Below, piece by piece: positions 17,350 to 26,051 of a stretch of DNA of 44,653 nt. Every line of letters begins with the position of its first letter. Position 1 is the first letter of the stretch. Location of the stretch: NCBI GenBank assembly GCA_017643305.1, contig JAEPNQ010000024.1, forward strand, positions 1 to 44,653, read 5' to 3'. The position numbers were made by a program, and so were the translations under genes. The stretch comes from Marinibacterium sp. GTDB lineage: Bacteria; Pseudomonadota; Alphaproteobacteria; Rhodobacterales; Rhodobacteraceae. The notes under the pieces were generated by a model. That model had not been told where the DNA came from. It saw only the letters and a program-made list of their open reading frames with translations, and did not search any database.

Positions 17350-18531
17350 TCAGGCGTGCGTTTTTGCTCGCGTTTCGGCAAAGGCGCATAGGGTTTGCAA
17401 CGCCGCCACAAAGGCCGCATCATCCACTGTCATCGCCACGCGGATGAACCCCGCCGCCGCGTGGCCGAAGCTTTCGCCGGGCATTACCGCGATATTGTGC
17501 ATGTCCAGCAGGGCGTTGGCAAAGGTATTGCCGGTCATGCCGGTCGCGCGGATGTCCAGCATCAGGTACATCGCGCCCTGCGGTGACACACAACCCACCA
17601 CGTTCTGTCCGGCCAGCGTTTTCAACGCAAGATCGCGGCGGCGGTGGAACGGTGCGGCGATCTTTTCCTCCAGCCCATGGCCCTGGTTCAAGGCAAAGAG
17701 CGCAGCGTCCTGGATGAAACCCGAAACGCCATAGTTTGTGCAAGTCGATAGGTTGATCGCATGGGCGATGACCTCCTCCGGTCCGACGATCCAGCCGCAG
17801 CGCGACCCGGTCATCGCGTGGGATTTAGACATGGATCCGATCACCAGCGTGCGCTCTGCCATATCCGGCAGGGAGCGGGGCGTCAGGTGGTCGCTGTCCC
17901 AGACCTGCGTGTCGTACACTTCATCCGAGATCAGCCACAGGTCCTGCGCCTTGCAAACGTCGGCAACCGCGGTGAGAGTCTCGGCCGTATAGATCGCGCC
18001 GGTCGGGTTGTTGGGAGAATTGATCAGCAGGGATTTCGCATTGTCTGCCATCGCCGCGATATCTTCGGCTGCGGGCTGGAACCCGGTGGCCGGATCTGAC
18101 GGGATTGCCACCGCTTTCGCCCCCACGGCCCGGATAGTGCCAGGGTAGGTGGCATAATAGGGGTCGATATACAGAGCAGTATCGCCTTCATCACACACCG
18201 CATGATGCGCCGCAAAGAGCGCAGCCTGACCGCCGGCGGTGATCAGCACATTGTCTCGTGTTGTCGGTACCCCGGTGCGTTCAGTCACCCGCGTGGCCAC
18301 CCCATCGCGCAGCCCGTCTGTGCCGGGGATCATCGCATAGCCCGTATGCCCCGCCATCGCTGCGTCATACATGGCGCGCAGGATGATCGGGGCGGTGCGT
18401 ACGTCATGTTCCCCGATGGTCAGTTCCGTCACCGGCAGCCCGGCGGCGGCCATGCGCCTTCCGCGCACGAACACGTCCCACCCGTCCGAGCCACCGTCAT
18501 TGATATGTGTGATGCGATGCGAAAGTTTCAT
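17350..18531 (-). CDS. Class I/II PLP-dependent aminotransferase (AspC/arginine-pyruvate type)
   Basis: A 393-residue fold-type I transaminase. The Schiff-base lysine is K236 in GSMSKSHAMTGSRCGW. PLP contacts are in NSPNNPTG (171-178) and SDEVYDTQVW (202-211), and the substrate arginine is expected in the C-terminal FIRVAM segment. The ATG at 18531 (MKLSHRITHINDGG) is the family-like start; the frame open to 18879 runs into the divergent gene. It lies 210 bases upstream of the mttB homologue on the same strand and 102 bases from a divergent dehydratase. That arrangement suggests one catabolic route for a nitrogenous compound. Confidence 0.88.
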   Translation of the reverse strand: MKLSHRITHINDGGSDGWDVFVRGRRMAAAGLPVTELTIGEHDVRTAPIILRAMYDAAMAGHTGYAMIPGTDGLRDGVATRVTERTGVPTTRDNVLITAGGQAALFAAHHAVCDEGDTALYIDPYYATYPGTIRAVGAKAVAIPSDPATGFQPAAEDIAAMADNAKSLLINSPNNPTGAIYTAETLTAVADVCKAQDLWLISDEVYDTQVWDSDHLTPRSLPDMAERTLVIGSMSKSHAMTGSRCGWIVGPEEVIAHAINLSTCTNYGVSGFIQDAALFALNQGHGLEEKIAAPFHRRRDLALKTLAGQNVVGCVSPQGAMYLMLDIRATGMTGNTFANALLDMHNIAVMPGESFGHAAAGFIRVAMTVDDAAFVAALQTLCAFAETRAKTHA

Positions 18532-18633
18532 GCCGCGCAGTGGAGCCAATGGCACCGCGATGTCAATTCGATTTCCCGTTGCCGTGGCGGACGCTGCGTG
18601 TTTTGCTCCGTTGACAGCAGAAGGAATCCCCCG

Positions 18634-19602
18634 ATGTTTACTGTGCAAGAGCTGCAGGATGCCGCCGCGCTGGTCCACCGCCAGATGCCGCCGTCGCCGC
18701 AATATGATTGGCCGCTGCTGAGCCGGGAGGTCGGCGCAGAGGTCTGGGTCAAACACGAAAACCACAACCTCACCGGCGCTTTCAAGGTGCGCGGCGGGGT
18801 GACGTTCATGGACTGGGTGCGCCGGGAATATCCTAAGAGCCGGGGCATCTGCACAGCCACGCGCGGCAATCATGGCCAAAGCCAGGCTCGGGCGGCAACG
18901 GCGGCGGGTCTGCTCGCCAAGATCTACGTGCCCTTCGGCAACTCAGTAGAGAAAAACGCTGCCATGCGGGCCTATGGTGGCGAGGTTATCGAGTTTGGCA
19001 GCGATTTTGACGTGGCCAAGGACGAAGCCAGGCGTGTGGCGATAGAAGAGGATCTTGTCTTCGTCCCGCCCTTCCACCGCGAACTGGTGCGCGGTGTGGC
19101 CACCTACGCGCTGGAATTTTTCACCGCCGCAACCGACCTGCATACCGTCTATGTGCCGATCGGCTGCGGTTCAGGCATCTGTGGCGTGATTGCCGCTCGT
19201 GACGCGCTGGGGCTGGCGACGCGGGTTGTGGGCGTTGTCCCTGAACAGGCCGATTGCGTCAAACGCAGCGTGGAAGCCGGGCAGCTGATCGAAACCAACA
19301 GCGCCCGGACCTTTGCTGACGGGACGGCGGTGCGCATCCCGGTGCAGGACGCCTATGACATCTATGCCAAGGGGGCAGACCGCATCATCAGCCTTCGCGA
19401 GGATGAAATCGCGGCGGCCATGCGGCTTTACTACCGGACGACCCACAACATTGCCGAAGGCGCCGGGGCCGAAGCTCTCGCCGCGCTGTGGCAGGAACGC
19501 GACGCCATGGCCGGACGGAAAGTCGGCGTGATCCTATCGGGGGGCAACGTGGATACCGATATCTACAGCACGGTCCTGTCCGGGCAGACCCCGCAGATGT
19601 AG
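18634..19602 (+). CDS. Serine/threonine dehydratase-like PLP enzyme
   Basis: A 322-residue fold-type II PLP enzyme that deaminates a hydroxyamino acid (serine, threonine or a relative) to a 2-oxo acid. The lysine Schiff base is K51 in GAFKVRGG. The cofactor loop is TRGNHGQSQ, the phosphate-binding glycine loop PIGCGSGICG, and a late SGGN motif is present. It has no ACT regulatory domain, unlike biosynthetic IlvA, so a catabolic role is likely. The ATG at 18634 has AAGGA 9 bases upstream. It is divergent from the aminotransferase. The sequence differs from ectoine-type EutB at its N-terminus, so I do not use that name. Confidence 0.85.
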   Translation: MFTVQELQDAAALVHRQMPPSPQYDWPLLSREVGAEVWVKHENHNLTGAFKVRGGVTFMDWVRREYPKSRGICTATRGNHGQSQARAATAAGLLAKIYVPFGNSVEKNAAMRAYGGEVIEFGSDFDVAKDEARRVAIEEDLVFVPPFHRELVRGVATYALEFFTAATDLHTVYVPIGCGSGICGVIAARDALGLATRVVGVVPEQADCVKRSVEAGQLIETNSARTFADGTAVRIPVQDAYDIYAKGADRIISLREDEIAAAMRLYYRTTHNIAEGAGAEALAALWQERDAMAGRKVGVILSGGNVDTDIYSTVLSGQTPQM

Positions 19603-20108
19603 CCGAAAGCGGGCGCAAACTCTGAGCGCAAATTGCGCGCGCGTCGCAATGCCTGCCATATCCTCGACAGTTCCCATATTTGCCCCGACCCGGATGATTG
19701 CCTGCTGGCGATCTGCAGGGGCTCGGACCGGATGAGCTTCGGACATTGTGGTTTTGTTTAGCTTCGTTCATCAAAATATTGAGATTAAGGAAAATTTAAG
19801 TTTTAAGATATTGTGAAAACCATGAACCCGTTTGTACATGCAAGGCGGTTTTGGACGGTCAAAATTGGCAGGTTGGTTGGAGAAGCTGGTTGGCAGTGAC
19901 TTGACCGCAAGCAACCTGCGCATGGTGCGGGGCGTGTGCGAAATGCTGGACGCAGGCTGATGTCCATGCTAGCACGGCCTCATGAACGGCACCTGCATCA
20001 TTATTTGCTGTATTACCATCTGACATCGTCAGGCGGGCCGTTCTTCTATTTTCCTAACAGTATGAAGTTGCTAAGCCCGCCGCGAGCACGCGCGCGAGGA
20101 CTTTTGCC
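19603..20108. other. 506-base intergenic region with an A/T-rich island
   Basis: Bases about 19768-19825 are strongly A/T-rich (AAAATATTGAGATTAAGG, then AAATTTAAGTTTTAAGATAT) against a GC-rich background. This is a likely promoter or binding area or a relic of inserted DNA. The only frame with protein-like composition is a 40-codon ORF at 19838-19960, annotated separately. A minus-strand frame beginning at 19746 overlaps the dehydratase end and has no ribosome site. The last 100 bases lead into cysS without a recognisable promoter. Confidence 0.5.
19838..19960 (+). CDS. Possible 40-residue small ORF
   Basis: ATG to TGA, 40 residues, containing the amphipathic stretch AGWLEKLVGSDLTASNLR followed by MVRGVCEMLDAG. 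Third-base choice is GC-rich as in real genes here. It has no Shine-Dalgarno site and an in-frame stop just upstream, and I know no family. It may be a genuine small protein or the tail of a decayed gene. Confidence 0.22.
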   Translation: MQGGFGRSKLAGWLEKLVGSDLTASNLRMVRGVCEMLDAG

Positions 20109-21506
20109 ATGACCGAGATCAGGCTGCACAATACGAAGACCCGAAAGAAAGAGGTTTTCACCCCTATCGACACGCAAAACGTGCGGATGTATGTCTGTGG
20201 CCCCACGGTCTATGACCGCGCGCATCTGGGCAATGCGAGGCCCGTTGTGGTGTTCGACGTGCTCTTTCGCCTCCTGCGGGAGGTCTACGAGCCGGATCAT
20301 TTGACCTATGTGCGCAACTTCACCGATGTAGATGACAAGATCAACGCGCGTGCCGCCGAACGCGGGCGCCCGATCGGGGAGATCACCGAAGAAACGATCG
20401 GCTGGTTTCTCGATGATATGGCCACACTGGGCGCGTTGCCGCCCAATGCCATGCCGCGCGCGACGCAATATATCCCGCAGATGATCGAGATGATCGAGGG
20501 GTTGATCGCGTCCGATCACGCCTATGCCGCCGAAGGGCATGTCTTGTTTGCCGTGGACAGCTATGCCGACTATGGCGCGCTGTCGGGCCGGTCGGTGGAC
20601 GACATGATCGCAGGGGCCCGCGTGGAAGTGGCACCGTATAAGCGCAACCCGATGGATTTCGTGCTGTGGAAACCGTCGTCTGACGACCTGCCGGGCTGGG
20701 ACAGCCCTTGGGGACGCGGGCGGCCGGGCTGGCATATCGAATGCTCGGCCATGGCCGATGATTTGCTGGGCGCACATTTTGATATTCATGGTGGCGGCAA
20801 TGACCTGATGTTCCCGCATCATGAAAACGAAATGGCGCAAAGCTGCTGTGCGCGCCCGGGGGCGGGTTTTGCAAATGTCTGGCTGCACAACGAGATGCTG
20901 CAGGTCGAGGGCAAGAAGATGTCCAAGTCGCTGGGCAATTTCTTTACCGTGCGGGACCTACTGGATCAGGGCGTGCCGGGGGAGGTGATCCGTTTCGTGT
21001 TCCTCAGTACGCATTACCGCAAGCCAATGGACTGGACGGCGGAGAAGGCGCGGGAGGCGGAGGCGACGCTGCGCGGCTGGCGCAAGATGGTGGCAGGGGC
21101 GGAGCCGACCACTCCGGCGCAATCGGTTGTGGATGCGGTAGCGGACGATCTGAACACGGCCGGGGCCATTACAGAACTTCACGCGATGGCCAAGGTGATT
21201 GCGGGCAACCCACAGAAGGACTGTTCTGTCGAAAAGGGCACGTTTCTGGCCTCTTCGCAGATCCTGGGACTGTTGAGCCCGGAGCTTGGGGACTGGGCTG
21301 AAGAGCCGGATGTGGATTTTTCGCCTTTCGTCGCGCGGTTTGTGGAAATCCGCGAATTGGCGATGCAGACCAAGGACTTTTCCGGGGTCGACGCGATGAA
21401 ACAGGCCCTGATCGCCGCCGGGGTCGAAGTGCGCATGTCCAAGGCCGGGGTGGAGTTGGTGCCAGGGCCGGATTTTGATGCGGAGAAGTTGGAGGGGGTG
21501 CAATGA
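20109..21506 (+). CDS. cysS: Cysteinyl-tRNA synthetase
   Basis: A class I aminoacyl-tRNA synthetase that charges tRNA-Cys. It is 465 residues. Residues that hold the active-site zinc are visible: Cys in [10 protein letters not shown] (about 29), Cys in HIECSAM (about 215) and His in MFPHHENE (about 240). The HIGH box reads HLGN (about 40), and KMSKS is intact at about 270 ([11 protein letters not shown]). The ATG at 20109 matches the family start. The stop overlaps the start of a 23-codon ORF (ATGA) that leads into cimA. Confidence 0.97.
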   Translation: MTEIRLHNTKTRKKEVFTPIDTQNVRMYVCGPTVYDRAHLGNARPVVVFDVLFRLLREVYEPDHLTYVRNFTDVDDKINARAAERGRPIGEITEETIGWFLDDMATLGALPPNAMPRATQYIPQMIEMIEGLIASDHAYAAEGHVLFAVDSYADYGALSGRSVDDMIAGARVEVAPYKRNPMDFVLWKPSSDDLPGWDSPWGRGRPGWHIECSAMADDLLGAHFDIHGGGNDLMFPHHENEMAQSCCARPGAGFANVWLHNEMLQVEGKKMSKSLGNFFTVRDLLDQGVPGEVIRFVFLSTHYRKPMDWTAEKAREAEATLRGWRKMVAGAEPTTPAQSVVDAVADDLNTAGAITELHAMAKVIAGNPQKDCSVEKGTFLASSQILGLLSPELGDWAEEPDVDFSPFVARFVEIRELAMQTKDFSGVDAMKQALIAAGVEVRMSKAGVELVPGPDFDAEKLEGVQ

Positions 21507-21574
21507 ACAGCACAGACAAGGCCCCGCAGCCCGCCGCAGAAACGCAACTTCGTCCAAGCTCGTTGGAGGCCTGA
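21503..21574 (+). CDS. 23-residue ORF linking cysS and cimA
   Basis: The ATG lies in an ATGA overlap with the cysS stop and has a very strong purine-rich site (GGAGGGGG) 7 bases upstream. The 23-residue peptide is Pro/Ala/Gln-rich (begins [15 protein letters not shown]) and ends one base before the cimA ATG, whose own ribosome site (TTGGAGG) lies inside this ORF. It could be a translational-coupling element, a tiny protein or a remnant. No tandem amino-acid codons suggest attenuation. Confidence 0.4.
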   Translation: MNSTDKAPQPAAETQLRPSSLEA

Positions 21575-21575
21575 A

Positions 21576-23198
21576 ATGACCCGAGAACGCCTCTATCTCT
21601 ATGACACCACCCTGCGGGACGGCCAGCAAACGCAGGGTGTGCAGTTCTCTACCACGGAGAAACAGCAGATCGCTCGCGCGTTGGATGCGCTCGGCATGGA
21701 TTATATCGAAGGCGGCTGGCCCGGTGCTAACCCCACCGACAGCGCGTTTTTCGACGCAGCCCCCAAGACAAGCGCAAAGATGACCGCCTTTGGCATGACC
21801 AAACGGACGGGGCGGTCGGCGGAAAATGACGAAGTGCTCGCCGCCGTGATGAATGCGGGTACCGACACTGTTTGCCTCGTGGGGAAAAGCCACGACTATC
21901 ACGTGACAGACGCGCTCGGGATCACGCTGGAAGAAAACCTCGACAACATCGGCGCCTCCATCGCCCATATCGTGGCGCAGGGGCGCGAGGCGTTGTTTGA
22001 CGCCGAACATTTCTTTGACGGCTACAAGGACAACCCTGACTATGCTGTTGCTGCCCTGCAAGCTGCGCTGGAGGCAGGTGCGCGTTGGGTCGTGCTGTGC
22101 GACACCAACGGCGGTGCCTTGCCCGAAGAGATTGGGCGCATCACCGCCGCCGTGATCGCGGCCGGTATTCCAGGTGAGAAGCTGGGCATACATACCCATA
22201 ATGACACGGAAAATGCCGTGGCGGGCAGCCTGGCAGCCGTCGATTCAGGGGCGCGCCAGATCCAGGGCACGCTGAACGGGCTTGGAGAACGGTGCGGCAA
22301 TGCCAATCTGACCTCGATCATCCCCACGCTACTGCTGAAAGAACCCTATCGCAGCCGTTTTGAAACCGGAATCACCACAGATGCGCTGGCGGGACTGGCC
22401 AAGACCAGCCATCTGCTGGATGACATCCTGAACCGTGTGCCGATGAAACAGGCGGCTTATGTTGGGGCCAGCGCCTTTGCCCACAAGGCGGGGCTACATG
22501 CCAGCGCCATTCTCAAGAAACCGGCCACCTACGAACATGTGGACCCGGCCTTGGTGGGCAATGCCCGGATCATTCCAATGTCGAATCAGGCGGGCCAATC
22601 AAACCTGCGCCGCCGGCTGGTGGAGGCTGGATTGACCGTTGACAAGGATGACCCGGCGCTTGGTCGCATCCTTGACCGGGTGAAACAGCGCGAAGATGAA
22701 GGCTATTCCTATGACAGTGCGCAGGCCAGTTTTGAACTGCTGGCGCGCGAGGAACTGGGTGTGCTGACCGAACCCTTTGAGGTGGAACGATACCGCGTCA
22801 TCTCAGAACGCCGGCGCAACGCCAAGGGGCGCGTCGTGGTCGAATCTGAGGCCGTGGTCACCGTGCAATTCCGCGATGGCACCAAGCGGACCGGCTATTT
22901 CAAGAACGAGCATCCGCAGGACCTGCAGGATGATGGACCGGTCAACGCGCTGTGGCAGGCGATCCGCGCGGATCTGGGCCCGTTCCAGGACCGGATCGAC
23001 GACACGCGGCTGACCGATTTCCGCGTGCGCATCACCAATGGCGGGACCGAAGCGGTGACGCGCGTGATCATAGACTTCACGGATGCACAGGGGCTGCGAT
23101 GGTCCACTGTGGGTGTGTCGTCGAACATCGTGGACGCATCTTTCGAGGCCCTGCTGGATGCGATCCGTTGGAAATTGTCGCAGGAGCAGTCCGCGTGA
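21576..23198 (+). CDS. cimA: (R)-citramalate synthase
   Basis: It condenses acetyl-CoA with pyruvate to citramalate, giving a threonine-independent route to 2-oxobutyrate for isoleucine. It is 540 residues, of the long CimA type. The DRE-TIM barrel has YDTTLRDGQQTQG at residues 9-21, and the HTHNDTENAVAGSL motif carries the metal-binding histidines. The C-terminal LeuA-type allosteric domain starts near residue 395. The family resembles isopropylmalate and homocitrate synthases, but the FSTTEK N-terminal region and the GGWPGANP segment favour CimA. The stop overlaps the GTG of the next gene by three bases. Confidence 0.92.
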   Translation: MTRERLYLYDTTLRDGQQTQGVQFSTTEKQQIARALDALGMDYIEGGWPGANPTDSAFFDAAPKTSAKMTAFGMTKRTGRSAENDEVLAAVMNAGTDTVCLVGKSHDYHVTDALGITLEENLDNIGASIAHIVAQGREALFDAEHFFDGYKDNPDYAVAALQAALEAGARWVVLCDTNGGALPEEIGRITAAVIAAGIPGEKLGIHTHNDTENAVAGSLAAVDSGARQIQGTLNGLGERCGNANLTSIIPTLLLKEPYRSRFETGITTDALAGLAKTSHLLDDILNRVPMKQAAYVGASAFAHKAGLHASAILKKPATYEHVDPALVGNARIIPMSNQAGQSNLRRRLVEAGLTVDKDDPALGRILDRVKQREDEGYSYDSAQASFELLAREELGVLTEPFEVERYRVISERRRNAKGRVVVESEAVVTVQFRDGTKRTGYFKNEHPQDLQDDGPVNALWQAIRADLGPFQDRIDDTRLTDFRVRITNGGTEAVTRVIIDFTDAQGLRWSTVGVSSNIVDASFEALLDAIRWKLSQEQSA

Positions 23199-23911
23199 CC
23201 GGCGACATGCAGGCGTTTTTCGAAGTCCATCGCGGTTTGCTGCGGGAAGGGCCGGGCTTGCCGGAGGATGTGCATTGGGCACTGGCACAGATCAAACCGC
23301 CCGCGCGTGTGCTGGATGCGGCGTGTGGGCCGGGGGCGGATACCGCGACCTTGGCTGAGGCCTTGCCGCAGGCGCGGATTGAGGCGGTCGAAATGGTTCC
23401 GCATTTCGTGACGGAGGCGCGGGAGCGCACCGCCGGCTTTGGTGACCGGATTATGGTATTGGAAGCGGATATGCTATCAATGTCGGGGCCTTACGACCTG
23501 ATCTGGTGTGCCGGTGCGGTATATTTTGCAGGTATTGCCAGGGCCTTGGGCGCGTGGCGCAAAGCGCTATCGCCCGGCGGTTACGTTGCCTTCAGCGAGC
23601 CGGTACTGGAACCGGGGGCCAGCAAGGCGGCTCGCCGGTTCTGGGATGGCGAAGGGCAGGTTTCCAGCGAGGCCCAGGTTCTTTCACAGGTCCAGGCCGC
23701 AGGATACCGCGTGCTGGAAACGCGGCGCATCGTAGGGGCGGCGTGGGAGGCGTATTATACCCCCATGCAGGCCCACATAGATGCATTGCGGGCAGCCAAT
23801 CTGGCAGATGCAGTGGCACAGGCTTGCGATCAGGCGGAAGCCGAAATGTCCAACTGGCGCGCAGCGCGGGACGAGGTGGCGTACCTGCTGATCCTCGCGC
23901 GGTGTGAGTAA
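23195..23911 (+). CDS. Class I SAM-dependent methyltransferase
   Basis: A 238-residue Rossmann-type methyltransferase. Motif I is VLDAACGPGADTATLAE (about residues 40-56), the acidic end of strand 2 is in IEAVEMV, and motif IV is YDLIWCAGAVYF. The start is the GTG at 23195, which overlaps the cimA stop (GTGA) and has GGAG 8 bases upstream. A frame open further upstream merely runs inside cimA. The substrate is unknown. Coupling to cimA and to the next gene suggests cotranscription rather than a shared pathway. Confidence 0.85.
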   Translation: MTGDMQAFFEVHRGLLREGPGLPEDVHWALAQIKPPARVLDAACGPGADTATLAEALPQARIEAVEMVPHFVTEARERTAGFGDRIMVLEADMLSMSGPYDLIWCAGAVYFAGIARALGAWRKALSPGGYVAFSEPVLEPGASKAARRFWDGEGQVSSEAQVLSQVQAAGYRVLETRRIVGAAWEAYYTPMQAHIDALRAANLADAVAQACDQAEAEMSNWRAARDEVAYLLILARCE

Positions 23912-23914
23912 GGA

Positions 23915-24676
23915 ATGACGAACGATCTCCACAACTGCGCGGCACTGGTTGAACGGGCTGATCCGGACAGATTCCGTGCTGCTATGGCTGCGCCGGTGGC
24001 GGCACGGGCAGTGCTGTTTCCGCTCTATGCGTTCAACGTAGAGGTATCGCGCGCGCCATGGGTCACGGCGGAGGCGATGATCGCGGAAATGCGCCTGCAA
24101 TGGTGGCGCGAGGCGCTGGGGGAGATTGCGAGCGGAGGGCCGGTGCGGCGGCACGAGGTGGTTACACCTTTGAGCGCAATTTTGCCTGCCGCATCGGCTC
24201 AGTTATTGGATGAATATGTCGCCGCAAGAACATGGGATATATATAATGATCCGTTTGTGGATGCTGAGGCGCTTGGGCGGTATTTGGACCAGACCTCCGG
24301 CCATTTGATGGTGGCTGCGGCGAAGGCGCTGGGGGCTGAGGACGTCGGCGCAGTGCGCGATTACGCCTGGGCTACGGGGCTGGCGAACTGGCTGGTCTCC
24401 GTGCCTGATTGGCGCGCGCGGGGGCGCAGGCCGTTGCCGGAAGCCCCTGGCGTGGTTAACGGTCTGGTAGAGCAAGGGCTGGATCGTTTGACGCGAGCGC
24501 GGGCGGCCGGGGTGCCGAAGGCGGCGCGGGCGGCATTATTGCCGGGGTGGCGTAGCGGAGCGATCCTGCGCCGTGCGGCGGCGGAGCCGGAACGAATTGA
24601 AACTGGCGGTTTGCTGCCCAGCCCGGCGCGGGCGCAGCTGGGATTGATGTGGCAGGCCGCAACGGGGCGGGTGTAG
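23915..24676 (+). CDS. Squalene/phytoene synthase-fold protein, NDUFAF6-like
   Basis: A 253-residue all-helical protein of the trans-isoprenyl diphosphate synthase fold. The place where true squalene or phytoene synthases have a DxxxD motif reads AEMRLQWWREALGEI, the pattern of the NDUFAF6 branch associated with complex I assembly in mitochondria. The second Asp-rich motif is also missing, so catalysis is unlikely. It starts three bases after the methyltransferase stop, so it is the last gene of the cysS-cimA run. A role in respiratory complex I assembly is an inference from homology. Confidence 0.75.
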   Translation: MTNDLHNCAALVERADPDRFRAAMAAPVAARAVLFPLYAFNVEVSRAPWVTAEAMIAEMRLQWWREALGEIASGGPVRRHEVVTPLSAILPAASAQLLDEYVAARTWDIYNDPFVDAEALGRYLDQTSGHLMVAAAKALGAEDVGAVRDYAWATGLANWLVSVPDWRARGRRPLPEAPGVVNGLVEQGLDRLTRARAAGVPKAARAALLPGWRSGAILRRAAAEPERIETGGLLPSPARAQLGLMWQAATGRV

Positions 24677-24781
24677 GTCCGATATGTGGCATCACCGCAC
24701 CAAGCCATTTCGGAATGGCGTCCAAGCAGCTTCACCGCGCCGCTGTAGAAAGCTCAGCTTAAGCATCGGAGTTGGGTGACA

Positions 24782-25612
24782 TCACCCAACAAACGCCTTT
24801 TCCACTACATATTCCATCGGCTCGGAATTCGCGCCCTCGCGCAGGCCGAACCCTTCCAGCGTGTCCTTCATGTCCACATTGAAGGCCAGCGATCCGCAGA
24901 CCATGGCGCGGTCGGTTTCCGGCTTGATCGCGTCGATCCCGAGATCGGCAAATACCGTGCCATCGGCGAGCAGCGTTGTGATGCGGCCCATCTTCGGGCT
25001 CTCTTCGCGGGTCGTGGTCGGATAATAACGGATCTTGTCGGCAAAGCCTTCGCCGATCAGTTCCGCCAGCAGCTCATCCTTGCGGATGTCTTCGATGAGC
25101 TGACGGCCATATTCCAGCTCTGCCACATCGCGGCAAGTATGGGTGACAATGACCTGGTCGTAGTTTTCATAGGTCTCCGGTTCCCGCAGCAGCGACGCAA
25201 AGGGCGCAAACCCCGTGCCGGTGGCAAAGAACCACAGCCTTTTGCCCGGCAGCAGCGCGTCATGCACCAATGTGCCCACCGGTTTCGGCCGCAGGATGAT
25301 CTGGTCGCCGGGTTGGATATGCTGCAGGCGGGAGGTCAGCGGACCATCCTGCACTTTGATGGAGTAAAACTCCAGCTCCTCGTCCCAGGCCGGTGACGCG
25401 ATAGAATAGGCGCGCAGCAGCGGTTTGCCATTGTCGCCCAGCAGGCCGATCATCACAAATTCGCCGGACCGGAACCGCAGCGTTGCGGGGCGGGTTACGC
25501 GAAAGGAAAACAAGCGGTCGGTCCAGTGTTTCACCTGCGTCACGCTCTGGGCGTCGGGCAGGGCGGGCACTTTCTTGGCGGCAATGTCGGTCACGGGGCT
25601 CATCTCAGTCAT
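24782..25612 (-). CDS. fpr: Ferredoxin/flavodoxin--NADP+ reductase
   Basis: An FAD enzyme moving electrons between NADPH and ferredoxin or flavodoxin. It is 276 residues. The FAD-binding motif RAYSIASP lies at about 67-74, the NADP-binding glycine loop GTGFAPFASL follows, and the C-terminus EKAFVG is typical of bacterial Fpr. The start at 25612 has an alternative ATG three codons later. It is the last gene of the sulfur cluster, 70 bases after the DUF934 gene, with a hairpin between. CysI here has no CysJ partner, so Fpr with a ferredoxin is the obvious electron route; this is an inference. Confidence 0.95.
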   Translation of the reverse strand: MTEMSPVTDIAAKKVPALPDAQSVTQVKHWTDRLFSFRVTRPATLRFRSGEFVMIGLLGDNGKPLLRAYSIASPAWDEELEFYSIKVQDGPLTSRLQHIQPGDQIILRPKPVGTLVHDALLPGKRLWFFATGTGFAPFASLLREPETYENYDQVIVTHTCRDVAELEYGRQLIEDIRKDELLAELIGEGFADKIRYYPTTTREESPKMGRITTLLADGTVFADLGIDAIKPETDRAMVCGSLAFNVDMKDTLEGFGLREGANSEPMEYVVEKAFVG

Positions 25613-25622
25613 AAATCACATG

Positions 25623-25640
25623 CCGGGGTTTTTGCCCCGG
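25623..25640 (-). other. Intercistronic hairpin between DUF934 gene and fpr
   Basis: CCGGGG-TTTTTG-CCCCGG, a perfect 6-bp stem, lies 10 bases before the fpr start. There is no T-run after the stem on the minus strand. It could stabilise the upstream message or lower fpr expression relative to the cys genes. Confidence 0.4.
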
Positions 25641-25682
25641 TCCCTTTCAGTAAGCGTTGATCTTGGTCAATGCCAGTGGAAC

Positions 25683-26051
25683 TTAGCCGCGCAGTCGCGC
25701 CTGGTAGTGGTGCGCCTGCCAATCAGCGCGGGCGGTCCACTGCTCTTCGGGCTGGCGCGCAGCAAGATCGGCGTCGATCTGCACATCGTCAAAGCCCGAC
25801 CGCCGCGCCATGGCGTATTGATCGGCCAGCACATGGCCCTGCGCCCTTAGATGGCCCTGATAGCCCATCAGCCGTAGCCGCCGCGCCAGGGTAAAGCCGC
25901 GCCCGTCTGCAAAGCTGGGAAAATCGATGCGGATCATCTGAGCGTCCAGCGCTGTCTGCAGCGCATTCTGATCAGCGTCAGAGCCCAGATCGGTCACCGG
26001 GCCGGTCCAGTCATCCGGGCCAAAGCCCTTGTCGGTCACGATGGTGGTCAT
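25683..26051 (-). CDS. DUF934 protein of the cys operon
   Basis: A 122-residue protein of the DUF934 family, which regularly accompanies cysI and cysH in proteobacteria. The IDFPSFADGRGFTLARRLR and GHLRAQGHVLADQYAMARRSGFD segments are the family core. The biochemical role is not known; an accessory of sulfite or APS reduction is inferred from location. The ATG at 26051 overlaps the cysH stop (ATGA). A frame open to 26126 would lie wholly inside cysH. Confidence 0.85.
   Translation of the reverse strand: MTTIVTDKGFGPDDWTGPVTDLGSDADQNALQTALDAQMIRIDFPSFADGRGFTLARRLRLMGYQGHLRAQGHVLADQYAMARRSGFDDVQIDADLAARQPEEQWTARADWQAHHYQARLRG

Noticed and set aside
19534-19746. 70-codon minus-strand frame over the dehydratase 3' end
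   Set aside because: The first 45 residues look somewhat protein-like, but there is no ribosome site and it overlaps a solid gene; kept only as a remark.
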